Assembly: GCA_002726205.1 (NCBI GenBank)
Contig: PBSL01000068.1
Coordinates: forward strand, 1 to 64,000
From: Planctomycetaceae bacterium
GTDB taxonomy: Bacteria; Planctomycetota; Planctomycetia; Planctomycetales; Planctomycetaceae
Direction of reading: 5' to 3'
DNA length: 64,000 nt
Position 1 is the stretch's first letter; each line of letters starts with the position of its first letter. A program made the position numbers and the translations under genes. The notes beneath the pieces were generated by a model that ran no database searches, was not told the origin of the DNA, and saw nothing but the letters and a program-made list of their open reading frames with translations. Of the stretch, positions 38,813-46,978 are shown piece after piece.

Positions 38813-39327
38813 CGGGACATCCCGGTCGTTTGAGTGACACGCAACGCGGGTGGCTGCTTGAGGGTCTGCAGGACGACACAATAGCGTTCGGTCAGCTTGA
38901 TCAGCGTGGCGAGTTGTTGGTCATCGGCGTCGGTTTCGAGGGTGAAGTGAAGCCGGATCGACTGCAGGCCAACCGGCGTGTCACGGTCGACCGCGAGGGT
39001 TCCTCGAAAATCCAGATCGCCCTCGGCGGTCACCGTTCCTCCCTGGATTGGAATTTCCAACGCCGTGGCCACGGCCTTGAGCGTGACTCCCGAGCAGGCG
39101 ACCAGCGATTCCAGCAGCATGTCACCGGAACACAGTGCAGTTCCATCGCCGCCGGTTGCCGGATGCAGGCCCGCTTCGGCGAGTTGCCGTCCCGTCTCCA
39201 ACCGGCACGTCACGTTGGTTGTCCCGAGTGATCCGGAGGCCGAGAGTGTGACCTGGGCCGTTTCAGGAGATTCACGGTACCGCTCTTTCAGCGGAGCCTG
39301 CATTGTTCGGAGTTGCTCGGCGTTCAT
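38809..39327 (-). CDS. OsmC/Ohr-family protein
   Basis: 172 residues. The OsmC fold is visible with the first redox cysteine in MLLESLVACSGVTLKAVA and the second in ERYCVVLQTL. Family members reduce organic hydroperoxides or are of unknown function in the non-peroxidatic branch. The N-terminus MNAEQLRTMQAPLKERYRE and the CSGD segment resemble the YhfA-like group. Start at ATG 39327 chosen from conserved length; the long open frame before it is antisense to the next gene. Confidence 0.85.
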   Translation of the reverse strand: MNAEQLRTMQAPLKERYRESPETAQVTLSASGSLGTTNVTCRLETGRQLAEAGLHPATGGDGTALCSGDMLLESLVACSGVTLKAVATALEIPIQGGTVTAEGDLDFRGTLAVDRDTPVGLQSIRLHFTLETDADDQQLATLIKLTERYCVVLQTLKQPPALRVTQTTGMSR

Positions 39328-39469
39328 GAGTGCTTCTCGGAGATCGGGGTGTGACTTGTCGTTGCCGTGTTCAACTGGCAGCGTAGCGAATAAGAGGTTC
39401 GAGAGAGTAGAAGAAGGGTTTGAGATTCTTGTTTGTTTGACGGTCGATTCGACCGCGGGGACTTCACCG

Positions 39470-41683
39470 ATGACCGATGCGATGGTCCGCGCCACGATCG
39501 ATCCTGCTACTCCAGTCACCGCCGGCAGCGTGGGGACCTGGCGGTTGCGGTTCGAGGCGGGTTCGCAGGGATGGCCGGCCGGGACGGTGCTGCGAGTAGG
39601 CACCGACACCGACACCGACTGGGGTGTCATCCAGTTCGACGATCCCGCGGCGGCCGAGTACGCGACGGTTGACGCTCCTGGTGGGGTTGACGTGGCCGCG
39701 AGGACGCTGGGTGTGAAGGGTTTCCAGGTCGAGATTGGCGATCGTGGTCTTGTGGCCGGGGAGGCGATCAGCGTGACCCTGGGTGACACGTCCGGTGGCA
39801 GTCCCGGGTCGCGGGCCCAGACGTTTCGCGAGTCACGGCGGGTCTTTCGTGTGACCGTCGATCCGGCAGGACAGGGCGAGCCGGTGGTGCTGGACGCCTC
39901 GCCGACGATCACCGTTGTCGGTGGCGAACCGGTGCGACTGGTTGTCGTGGCTCCGTCGGAGGTGCCCCCGGGTGAACCGTTTCGCGTGCTGGTCAAGGCC
40001 GAGGATGCCTGGGGCAACGCGTCGGACGGCTACCGCGGAACGCTGGCATTGAGTGCCGAGTCGATCGCGCTCGACGAGGTGACGGTGACGATGAGCGACG
40101 CGAATGCCGGGGCGTGCTGGGTGCAGGGAGCGACAGCGTTGGTGCCGGGGGTTCACACGATCACCGTCACCGACGAAGCGGCGGGACTGGTCGGCGAGAG
40201 CAACCCGGTTTGCGTGGTCGAACACCTGGGCGAGTGGCGATTGCACTGGGCTGATCCCCACGGGGGGCAACTGGTCGATCGAGAGAAATTCGCGGATTTC
40301 TTCGCGCATGCCCGTGACGTTGCCGGGATCCAGTTTGCCGGTTTCCAGAGAAATGCCGACGTGCTCGACAAGCAGGACCTGCAGGTTCAGCAGGATGTCG
40401 AACTCCAGTTTCACCAGCCCGGCGAGTTTATCGCGATTCCCGGGTACGAGTGGTCGGGCAAGACCTGGGACGGCGGTCATCACAACGTCTACTTTCGTCG
40501 GCATCACCAACCGATTCACCGAAACGCCCCGGCCGAGACTCCCGAATCGGTCGACGAAACCACCGAGTTGCATCATGTCCGTGACCTGTATGCCCATTAC
40601 CGTGGCCAGGATGTGATCATCACGCCTCATGTCGGCGGGGAGCACTCGGACCTGAAGCACCACGATCCGACGCTCGAGCCCGGCGTCGAGATCGTCTCGA
40701 GCCACGGGGCCTTCGAGTGGATGCGCCGTGACGCTTTGGCCCGCGGTTACCGGTTGGGATTTCTCGGTGGCAGCGACAGCTACACCGGTCGTCCCGGCGA
40801 CGACCGTCCCGGTCACCAGATCCGGCGTTACTCGAAGGCCGGGCTGACCGGCATCTATTGCCGGGGGGTGACGCTGGAGGATTTCTTCGAGGCGATGCGG
40901 GCTCGACGGGTCTATGCCACGACCGGTGCACGGATCGTGGCCAAGGTCGAGGCCGACGGGCACCTGATGGGATCGCAGTTCAGCACGGCGGAGATTCCCG
41001 AGGTCAGCGTGGCGGTGGCCGGCACCGCCTCGCTGGAGTCGGTCGAGTTGTTTCGGGACGAGCAGCGGCTGGCGCGATGGGACGAGGCCCCGGCCGGTGA
41101 CCCCGGCCGTATTCGCGTGCTCTGGCAAGGATCCAGCCGACAGACCAGCTACAGCGGTGTGGTCTGGGACGGGACGATCACCGTTGTCGGTGGTCGGATC
41201 ACCGGCACCGAAACGCTGCGGTTTGACAGCCCGCGTTCGCACGTGGTCGAGGCGACCGAAACGAGCATCCGTTTCCATGCCTGGGGCTGCGGGTACCGGA
41301 TGGGGCTGGAACTGGACATCGAGGGTGACGAGTCAACGCGGGTCGAGGTCTCGGTGGCAACACGGGTGCTGACCTGTCCGGCCTACGGAGGATTTGGATC
41401 CTCGCAGCCCCGACGAATCTCGCTGGCCCCGGCCGAGCGGGCCCGCCTGACGGCCAGGCTGGGAGAACTGGGCGAGTCGACCCGGACACTCGACCTGGGT
41501 GTCCGCGACCGGCAGATCGAGATCGGCCTGGCGCCGGTTCATGGACCACGGCAGGCGGCACTGGTATTTCGCGACGAGGATCCTCGTGCGGGACTCAACC
41601 CGTACTGGGTCCGGGTCGTCCAGGTTGACCAGGAGATGGCCTGGACCAGCCCGGTGTGGGTCGACTGGGTGGCACCGCTGTGA
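39470..41683 (+). CDS. DUF3604-family protein (PHP-like metal-dependent hydrolase)
   Basis: 737 residues. The N-terminal ~250 residues are beta-rich (VVVAPSEVPPGEPFRVLVKA, Ig-like). LHWADPHGGQL (about 258-268) corresponds to the YWGDLHGQ signature of DUF3604, with Pro replacing Leu. Later metal-ligand segments are GYEWSGKTWDGGHHNVYF, ITPHVGGEHSDLKHH and FLGGSDSYTGRPGDDRPGH. The family is related to PHP phosphoesterases; substrate unknown. No signal peptide is visible. Start ATG 39470 in the 142-bp divergent gap to the OsmC-like gene. Confidence 0.8.
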   Translation: MTDAMVRATIDPATPVTAGSVGTWRLRFEAGSQGWPAGTVLRVGTDTDTDWGVIQFDDPAAAEYATVDAPGGVDVAARTLGVKGFQVEIGDRGLVAGEAISVTLGDTSGGSPGSRAQTFRESRRVFRVTVDPAGQGEPVVLDASPTITVVGGEPVRLVVVAPSEVPPGEPFRVLVKAEDAWGNASDGYRGTLALSAESIALDEVTVTMSDANAGACWVQGATALVPGVHTITVTDEAAGLVGESNPVCVVEHLGEWRLHWADPHGGQLVDREKFADFFAHARDVAGIQFAGFQRNADVLDKQDLQVQQDVELQFHQPGEFIAIPGYEWSGKTWDGGHHNVYFRRHHQPIHRNAPAETPESVDETTELHHVRDLYAHYRGQDVIITPHVGGEHSDLKHHDPTLEPGVEIVSSHGAFEWMRRDALARGYRLGFLGGSDSYTGRPGDDRPGHQIRRYSKAGLTGIYCRGVTLEDFFEAMRARRVYATTGARIVAKVEADGHLMGSQFSTAEIPEVSVAVAGTASLESVELFRDEQRLARWDEAPAGDPGRIRVLWQGSSRQTSYSGVVWDGTITVVGGRITGTETLRFDSPRSHVVEATETSIRFHAWGCGYRMGLELDIEGDESTRVEVSVATRVLTCPAYGGFGSSQPRRISLAPAERARLTARLGELGESTRTLDLGVRDRQIEIGLAPVHGPRQAALVFRDEDPRAGLNPYWVRVVQVDQEMAWTSPVWVDWVAPL

Positions 41684-41719
41684 CCGGAAGAGAGACCCCG
41701 GTGTCGAGGGCCGGGCGGT

Positions 41720-43147
41720 TCACCTGCGGGCGTAGTCGGCCCCGTTGAGGCTGTTCACGACGGACTTGAGCCATCGGTCCAGTCCTTCTCGCAGTTTCTG
41801 GACACGTTCGGGTTTCGTGGTGGCCACGTTGGTTTTTTCCGAAGGATCCTCGGCCAGGTCGTACAACTCCCAGCGGAGCTTGCCGTCCTTGCCTTCGATA
41901 CGATGCAGCTTCCAGTGGCCGTCGATCCAGGCGGCATGACCGGAAAACCGATCGTCGGGACGCGGCGGGCGGGGCAATTGACCGGCCTGGCGGCTGGAGA
42001 CATGCGGTGGCAGATCCTGTCCCTGTTTTTGTGCGGCCAGCAGTTCGCCCATCCATTTTGCCGAGGGCGTGCTGATGCCCCGGTCCCGGGTGTTCCAGAA
42101 GCCCATCGGCCTCGGCCTGGTGACGGTTGTTGCGTCGATCAACCCGACCAGGCTGACACCGTCGAGCCTCGGCTGGTGTGGCGGGTTGGTCCCGACGATT
42201 TCCAGCAACGTCGGGTAGATGTCGCAGGTGTTGCAGCGGACCGAGGTCCGTCGGGGTGCCTTGATGCGGGCCGGCCATTCCAGGATTGACGGCACGAGCA
42301 GGCCACCGTCGTAGACCTGGCCCTTGCGGCCTCGAAACGGTCCGGCCGATCCCACCCGGGGCAGGGCTCCGTTGTCGCTGCAGTACCAGAGAATCGTGTT
42401 ATCGCGGATTCCCAATGGTCCGAGGGCGTCGCGGAGTTCACCGAAGGCGCGATCCATGCCGGTCACCTCGCCCAGGAAGTTCTGCTTCGACTTCGGCTGG
42501 TCGCGGTAAGGTTTCCGGTCCCGGTCGATGGCGCGATGGGGTGAGTGTGGTGAGCCGAACCAGACGACGGCCAGAAACGGTGCGGGCCGCTTGACCTCCC
42601 CCCCGATCCACTCGAGTGCCGCATCGACGGTCACCATCGAACTTTCGCCAGACTCCTGTACGGCCTTGCCCTGCAGCGAGAGAATCGGGTTGTTGTCAAA
42701 GAAGTTGGGGGCACTCAGCCAGTGATCAAAACCGTTGTGGCCGGGGTGGGCCGGGCTGCCACGACGAACGCTGCCCAGGTGCCACTTGCCGAAGTGGGCC
42801 GTGGCGTACCCGGCCGCCTTCAGGACTTCCGCCAGCGTCGATTCCTGGGGCCGCATCGGGTAGCCCCACTTGAAGACGCCCATGCGGTTGGGATGGCGTC
42901 CGGTCAACACGCTGGCGCGGGTGGGCGAGCAGACTGGTGCCGCGGCATAGAAACGATCAAACCGCAGCCCGGTCGCCGCGGCGCGGTCAAAGTGCGGGGT
43001 CTTCAACAGCGGGTGACCGTTGTAGGCCATGTCGCCCCAGCCCTGGTCATCGGCCATCACCAGGATGATGTTGGGTTTCTCGGCCGCCACCGGCAGGGCG
43101 ACGACCAGCAGAATCAACACGGTCAACGGGGCGGGTCGCGTGGTCAT
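41720..43147 (-). CDS. Secreted type I sulfatase (arylsulfatase A-like)
   Basis: 475 residues with a signal peptide (1-23, VLILLVVALPVAA). The metal site ILVMADDQGWGDM and the maturation motif VCSPTRASVLTG are clear; Cys73 would be oxidised to formylglycine by a sulfatase-maturing enzyme not seen here. HFGKWHLGS and a downstream YCSDNG complete the active site. It removes sulfate esters from glycans outside the cytoplasm. ATG 43147 overlaps the acetamidase-like stop (ATGA). Last gene of a three-gene minus-strand operon. Confidence 0.93.
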   Translation of the reverse strand: MTTRPAPLTVLILLVVALPVAAEKPNIILVMADDQGWGDMAYNGHPLLKTPHFDRAAATGLRFDRFYAAAPVCSPTRASVLTGRHPNRMGVFKWGYPMRPQESTLAEVLKAAGYATAHFGKWHLGSVRRGSPAHPGHNGFDHWLSAPNFFDNNPILSLQGKAVQESGESSMVTVDAALEWIGGEVKRPAPFLAVVWFGSPHSPHRAIDRDRKPYRDQPKSKQNFLGEVTGMDRAFGELRDALGPLGIRDNTILWYCSDNGALPRVGSAGPFRGRKGQVYDGGLLVPSILEWPARIKAPRRTSVRCNTCDIYPTLLEIVGTNPPHQPRLDGVSLVGLIDATTVTRPRPMGFWNTRDRGISTPSAKWMGELLAAQKQGQDLPPHVSSRQAGQLPRPPRPDDRFSGHAAWIDGHWKLHRIEGKDGKLRWELYDLAEDPSEKTNVATTKPERVQKLREGLDRWLKSVVNSLNGADYARR

Positions 43148-44052
43148 GAGGGGCACTCGAGGTATTTCCTGGCGATCTTGGCGGCGATGCTGCCACCGTC
43201 ATAATATCCGACCGAGATTTCGCCGACATGCGTCAGTAGATCGTAGGCCCGCCAGCGATCCCAGCCCCAGTCGGCTTCCATCCAGAGGATCAATTCGGCG
43301 TAGGCCCGGGCAGTCGACCGTTCGGCTGGGGCACCGCTGGTGACCGTCATGATCTCGGTGCCGGTCACAATCCGAGGCCAGCTCAACGGTTGGTTCTTGT
43401 GTAACTCGACACTGATCTCGGTCACCGCCGACATTTCCAGCCCGGTGGCCGAGAGCTCCCCGTGACCCATTGCGGCATGGGCATCGCCGAGAAAGAGGTA
43501 CCCGCCCTCGACAAACACCGGCAGGTAGACGGTCGCGCCCGGGGCAGTTTCCAGGATGTCCATGTTGCCGCCGTGAGGTCCTCCCGGCCCGGTGGTGGGC
43601 ACACCCCATTCCGGCGCCGTGCCGATGCAGCCGAGCATCGGAGCGTAGGGGATCGAGATCTCGTCGCTCCAGAGAATGACACCGTCACGAATCGGGCAGA
43701 CATGGCCTCCCGGTGGCACGTCGGTTCCCAACCATTCACACAACTGCTTGGGAGCTCCCGTGTAGGTGGCACACTGCGGCCGCCAGGGATCGATACGGTG
43801 GATCGTCACCGCCAGCACATCACCGGCTTCGGATCCCTCGACCACGATCGGTCCGTTGACCGGGTTGCTCCTGGGGACGACGGACTTGTCTCGCTGGTCC
43901 CCCGGCTCGGAGATCTGTCCGGAGAGCGCGTCCTCGGATTCGACCAGGAGCTTCTGGCCCGGGGTGATCGTTGCCCGGGGAGGAAGGTGGCGAGAGAATT
44001 CGTAGACGAGCGGCTCGGCGGAGATTCGCCGGGGAGATGCGGTGTCGTTCAT
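43144..44052 (-). CDS. Acetamidase/formamidase-family hydrolase
   Basis: 302 residues, FmdA/AmdA fold. GPIVVEGSEAGDVLAVTI near the start, then TTGPGGPHGGNMDILE and FLGDAHAAMGHGELSATGLE are typical of the family. It hydrolyses short amides such as formamide or acetamide to ammonia and the acid. Coupled by 4-base overlaps to a PPC-domain protein upstream and a sulfatase downstream. No signal peptide is seen. Confidence 0.88.
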   Translation of the reverse strand: MNDTASPRRISAEPLVYEFSRHLPPRATITPGQKLLVESEDALSGQISEPGDQRDKSVVPRSNPVNGPIVVEGSEAGDVLAVTIHRIDPWRPQCATYTGAPKQLCEWLGTDVPPGGHVCPIRDGVILWSDEISIPYAPMLGCIGTAPEWGVPTTGPGGPHGGNMDILETAPGATVYLPVFVEGGYLFLGDAHAAMGHGELSATGLEMSAVTEISVELHKNQPLSWPRIVTGTEIMTVTSGAPAERSTARAYAELILWMEADWGWDRWRAYDLLTHVGEISVGYYDGGSIAAKIARKYLECPS

Positions 44053-45884
44053 GGCTGGGGTTTGGTTGGAGACGTTTTCTTGGTTGCTTTTTTTTTCGAC
44101 TTGGGCTTGGCCGGGGCGACCGGCGTGACGGCCAGCAGCAACCCGTCGGCGACGCGGACGGCGGGGCCGGGTGCCGGGATCCGGGCCAGGGGCAGTACGG
44201 CCCGCTCCCGCTTGGCTTTGCCGATCGTCCCCGTGGCACTGAGGCGAATCAGCGAGAGGCCGGGCGGTGTCTTGGGGCCGGCCTTGAGCGTGAGTTGGGC
44301 AACCGGCTTTCCGGCAGCGATCGTGGTCGGTGCGGCCGTGACTCCGGCAGGGAGATCCTCGGCGGTGACCGTGACAGGGCCCTTCCAGCCTCCCAGCCTG
44401 AGAACGACCACCTGCAGCTTGGCCGAACCGGCAGCCGGGATCGAGAGGCCCGCGGAGGTCTTGCCGTCGCCGATCGCGGCAAACACCGTGAACCGTTTCC
44501 GCGGCGACCTGATGACAAGCTGGTAAGCCCGTTCCGGGCCGTAGAGACTGCCGCCAAGCAGGTCGCGGACGACGATCCCGTAGCGGCCGTCAGCCGGTGA
44601 AGTCCAATTCGCATGGGGGTCGGAGGTCGTGAACGGGAAGTCGAAGCCGATCGACTTGGGTGCAACCGGGGGCTTCAGGGTCACCAGGGGCTTGCCCGTG
44701 GCGTCATGGATGATGGCTTCCAGCTGCATGCTCCGGCCAAGTCGTTCTCCCCAGCCAACGATCTCCAGCTGTTGGCCCTTGGTGGCCTTGAACGAATACC
44801 AATCGACATCGGCGGACCGTTCGAAGGTTCCGCAGACTCGCACCGGCAGTTGGAGTGAGTGTGCCTGGGCGCTGGTTTCGTTGGGAGCGGTTGGCTCGGG
44901 CAGAACGGGCTCGCTGGAGATCGAGATCCAGGAGTCGCCTCCAATGCCGGGATGTTTCAACGGGAACCCGCTGCCGAGCACACCGACAGGTCGTCGGTCG
45001 GGCCAGCGGCTGCCGGAGTACGGGAGTTGGCCGCTGAGCTTGGGGGGTTTCAGGGGGAGCGTGACCAGGCCGGCTGTTCCCCTGGCTGTTCCACCGGGGA
45101 GGTCATAACCCAGCAGCGTGACCGCGTGTGGCTTGCCGGCGATGACGGCCGTGGGACGGGTGGTCCACAGGCGGGGCCCCGGTTCGATCGTCAGGGTGTA
45201 GTGGCTGCCGTCATCGTGCAGGAAGCCGCGGTCAACGACGCTGACCTGGTATTGGCCATCGGCGGGCAATCGATGGGTCATGGTTGGTTCGGCCAGGTGG
45301 CCGGGCGAGTGGGCCAGTTCGCGGCCGTCGGGTGCGGTGAGCGTCAGGATGGGGCTGACGGTTCCGTCGAGGCTGCTGGATCGGCAGGTCACGCTGACCC
45401 ACTGGTTGCGGCGACCGTTGAATTGAAACCTGTCGCGATCGGCGGCCCGGTCGAGCCTGGCCGCGACGGTGCCGGGCAGGGGGACCGGGGTGGCTGTCGT
45501 GTCGGGTGTTTCGTCGGCAACGACGACCGGGTGGGCGACCAGTTGCAGCGACCGGGGGTTGGCGAGTCCGTCCGCGGTTCGGGCCCAGGTGTCCCAGGTG
45601 CCGGTCGGAGCGTCCGGCTTGACGCGGATTCGCACCCGGGTCTTTTTGATCGAGACGGTTTCAAGCGAGCCGCCAGCCGTCGACAGGCCCTGGAGTTTCT
45701 CGAGGCTGGTGCCCCTGACGGTGATCTCGGCGGTTTTCCCGACCTGCACGACCGGTGGCGAGAGCCCGGTGACCGTCGGTGGTGCTGCTTGGAGGAGACC
45801 GTCGGCGGTGGCCCCTGTCACCGACTGGACAACCAGTAGCGACAGCAGCAGTCGTGGTGAGAACCTGTCCATCAGTCTTTTCAT
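44049..45884 (-). CDS. Secreted PPC-domain (pre-peptidase C-terminal) protein with Lys-rich tail
   Basis: 611 residues. Signal peptide 1-26 (LLLSLLVVQSVTGATA). An IPT/TIG-like domain (about 35-110, VVQVGKTAEITVRG) is followed by two PPC-type beta-sandwiches (about 120-230 and 335-450, RSADVDWYSFKATKGQQLEI; YGIVVRDLLGGS). The C-terminus is very basic (KPKSKKKATKKTSPTKP). No catalytic domain is visible; it may bind carbohydrate or the cell surface. I chose ATG 45884 because it places the signal peptide correctly. First gene of the operon with the amidase and sulfatase. Confidence 0.75.
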   Translation of the reverse strand: MKRLMDRFSPRLLLSLLVVQSVTGATADGLLQAAPPTVTGLSPPVVQVGKTAEITVRGTSLEKLQGLSTAGGSLETVSIKKTRVRIRVKPDAPTGTWDTWARTADGLANPRSLQLVAHPVVVADETPDTTATPVPLPGTVAARLDRAADRDRFQFNGRRNQWVSVTCRSSSLDGTVSPILTLTAPDGRELAHSPGHLAEPTMTHRLPADGQYQVSVVDRGFLHDDGSHYTLTIEPGPRLWTTRPTAVIAGKPHAVTLLGYDLPGGTARGTAGLVTLPLKPPKLSGQLPYSGSRWPDRRPVGVLGSGFPLKHPGIGGDSWISISSEPVLPEPTAPNETSAQAHSLQLPVRVCGTFERSADVDWYSFKATKGQQLEIVGWGERLGRSMQLEAIIHDATGKPLVTLKPPVAPKSIGFDFPFTTSDPHANWTSPADGRYGIVVRDLLGGSLYGPERAYQLVIRSPRKRFTVFAAIGDGKTSAGLSIPAAGSAKLQVVVLRLGGWKGPVTVTAEDLPAGVTAAPTTIAAGKPVAQLTLKAGPKTPPGLSLIRLSATGTIGKAKRERAVLPLARIPAPGPAVRVADGLLLAVTPVAPAKPKSKKKATKKTSPTKPQP

Positions 45885-45993
45885 GGGACGTATCGACAAT
45901 CCCGAAACCTGCCACCTATCATACTCCTCTTTCCGGTCGATCCCCATGCCGTGGGGGACTCGCGGTATGGTCGGCCAAGCCTGGGGTCAAGCG

Positions 45994-46437
45994 ATGGCGT
46001 TGGACGCCGAATGTCGGAACGAAGAGAACTCGGCCGAAGAAACCCGGCAGCAGGCAGCCGCATTGCCGTTTCGGTTCCGGGGCGGGAAGTTGCAGTTTTG
46101 CCTTGTCACGGTCCGACGGGGAAAGACGTGGACGATTCCCAAGGGGAACATCGAAGTCGAGGAATCCGGCAGCGAGTGTGCCGTTCGCGAGGCTTTCGAG
46201 GAGGCGGGACTGGAAGGTCGTGTGCTCGACACGCCGTTGAGCAGCTACCTGGATACCAAGCGCAAGAGATCGCTGCAGGTGACCGTCTGGCTGATGGATG
46301 TCGAGCGGTGCCGGAAAAAGTGGCCCGAGAAGAAGTCACGTGAGCGACGCTGGGTGTCGCCGAAGAAGGCGATCGGGCTGTTGAAGCGACCCAGGCTCGT
46401 GGCCGTCATCGTTGACGGAATGAGGCGTCTGGCCTGA
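45994..46437 (+). CDS. Nudix hydrolase (DIPP-like)
   Basis: 147 residues. A perfect Nudix box starts GNIEVEESGSECAV and continues REAFEEAGL, matching Gx5Ex7REUxEExGU. WTIPKG before it and KRKRSLQVTVWLMDVER after it resemble diphosphoinositol/diadenosine polyphosphate hydrolases. It would cleave nucleoside-diphosphate-linked or polyphosphorylated substrates. Start choice ATG 45994 has GGGG about 8 bases upstream; 45946 and 45967 are other in-frame ATGs. Convergent with sixA, 11 bp apart. Confidence 0.85.
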   Translation: MALDAECRNEENSAEETRQQAAALPFRFRGGKLQFCLVTVRRGKTWTIPKGNIEVEESGSECAVREAFEEAGLEGRVLDTPLSSYLDTKRKRSLQVTVWLMDVERCRKKWPEKKSRERRWVSPKKAIGLLKRPRLVAVIVDGMRRLA

Positions 46438-46448
46438 GCCGCGGAAGT

Positions 46449-46958
46449 TCAACGCCCCTGGTCATCGGGATCCAGGTCCTTTGGCCTCCACAGGTCGACC
46501 AGCGTGGCGCGTGGGATCAGGGTCACATCGAACCAGTTGTCGATCGGCAGTTCCACGTGGGCCAGGGCCGCGGTGGACATGCGGTGGTGTTCCCCGCCCA
46601 ACAGCAGCAACAGGTCCTCGATGCCCGGGTTGTGTCCGACGACAAGGGCCCGCTCGGCCTCGTCGGGCAAGTCGCACAGCACCGAGAGCCACTCGGCGGT
46701 TGATGCGTGGTAGAGTTCGTCGGTTGTGTGGACCGTCTCGGTGAATCCGCAGGTTTCGGTGACCAGCTGGGCGGTGTCGACGGCGCGACGGGCCGTCGAG
46801 CTGACGACGACGTCGGGCACGAGTTCCTGGTCGAGGATCAGTTGCCCCATCAACGGGGCGGCGCGGCCGCCCCGGCCGCTCAGCGGGCGGCTGTGATCGC
46901 CCCCGGCATTGTGGCTCCAGCTCGACTTGGCATGTCTCAGAAGCAGCAGAGTTTTCAT
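46449..46958 (-). CDS. sixA: Phosphohistidine phosphatase SixA
   Basis: 169 residues. Histidine-phosphatase fold with LLLLRHAKSSW (RHxK, about 4-14) at the N-terminus and VVGHNPGIEDLLLLL carrying the second His (about 107). SixA removes phosphate from phosphohistidine proteins. It is the last gene of a ppx-ppk-sixA order, 20 bp after ppk. Confidence 0.9.
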   Translation of the reverse strand: MKTLLLLRHAKSSWSHNAGGDHSRPLSGRGGRAAPLMGQLILDQELVPDVVVSSTARRAVDTAQLVTETCGFTETVHTTDELYHASTAEWLSVLCDLPDEAERALVVGHNPGIEDLLLLLGGEHHRMSTAALAHVELPIDNWFDVTLIPRATLVDLWRPKDLDPDDQGR

Positions 46959-46978
46959 CGGCAGCGAACCGGGGCCGG

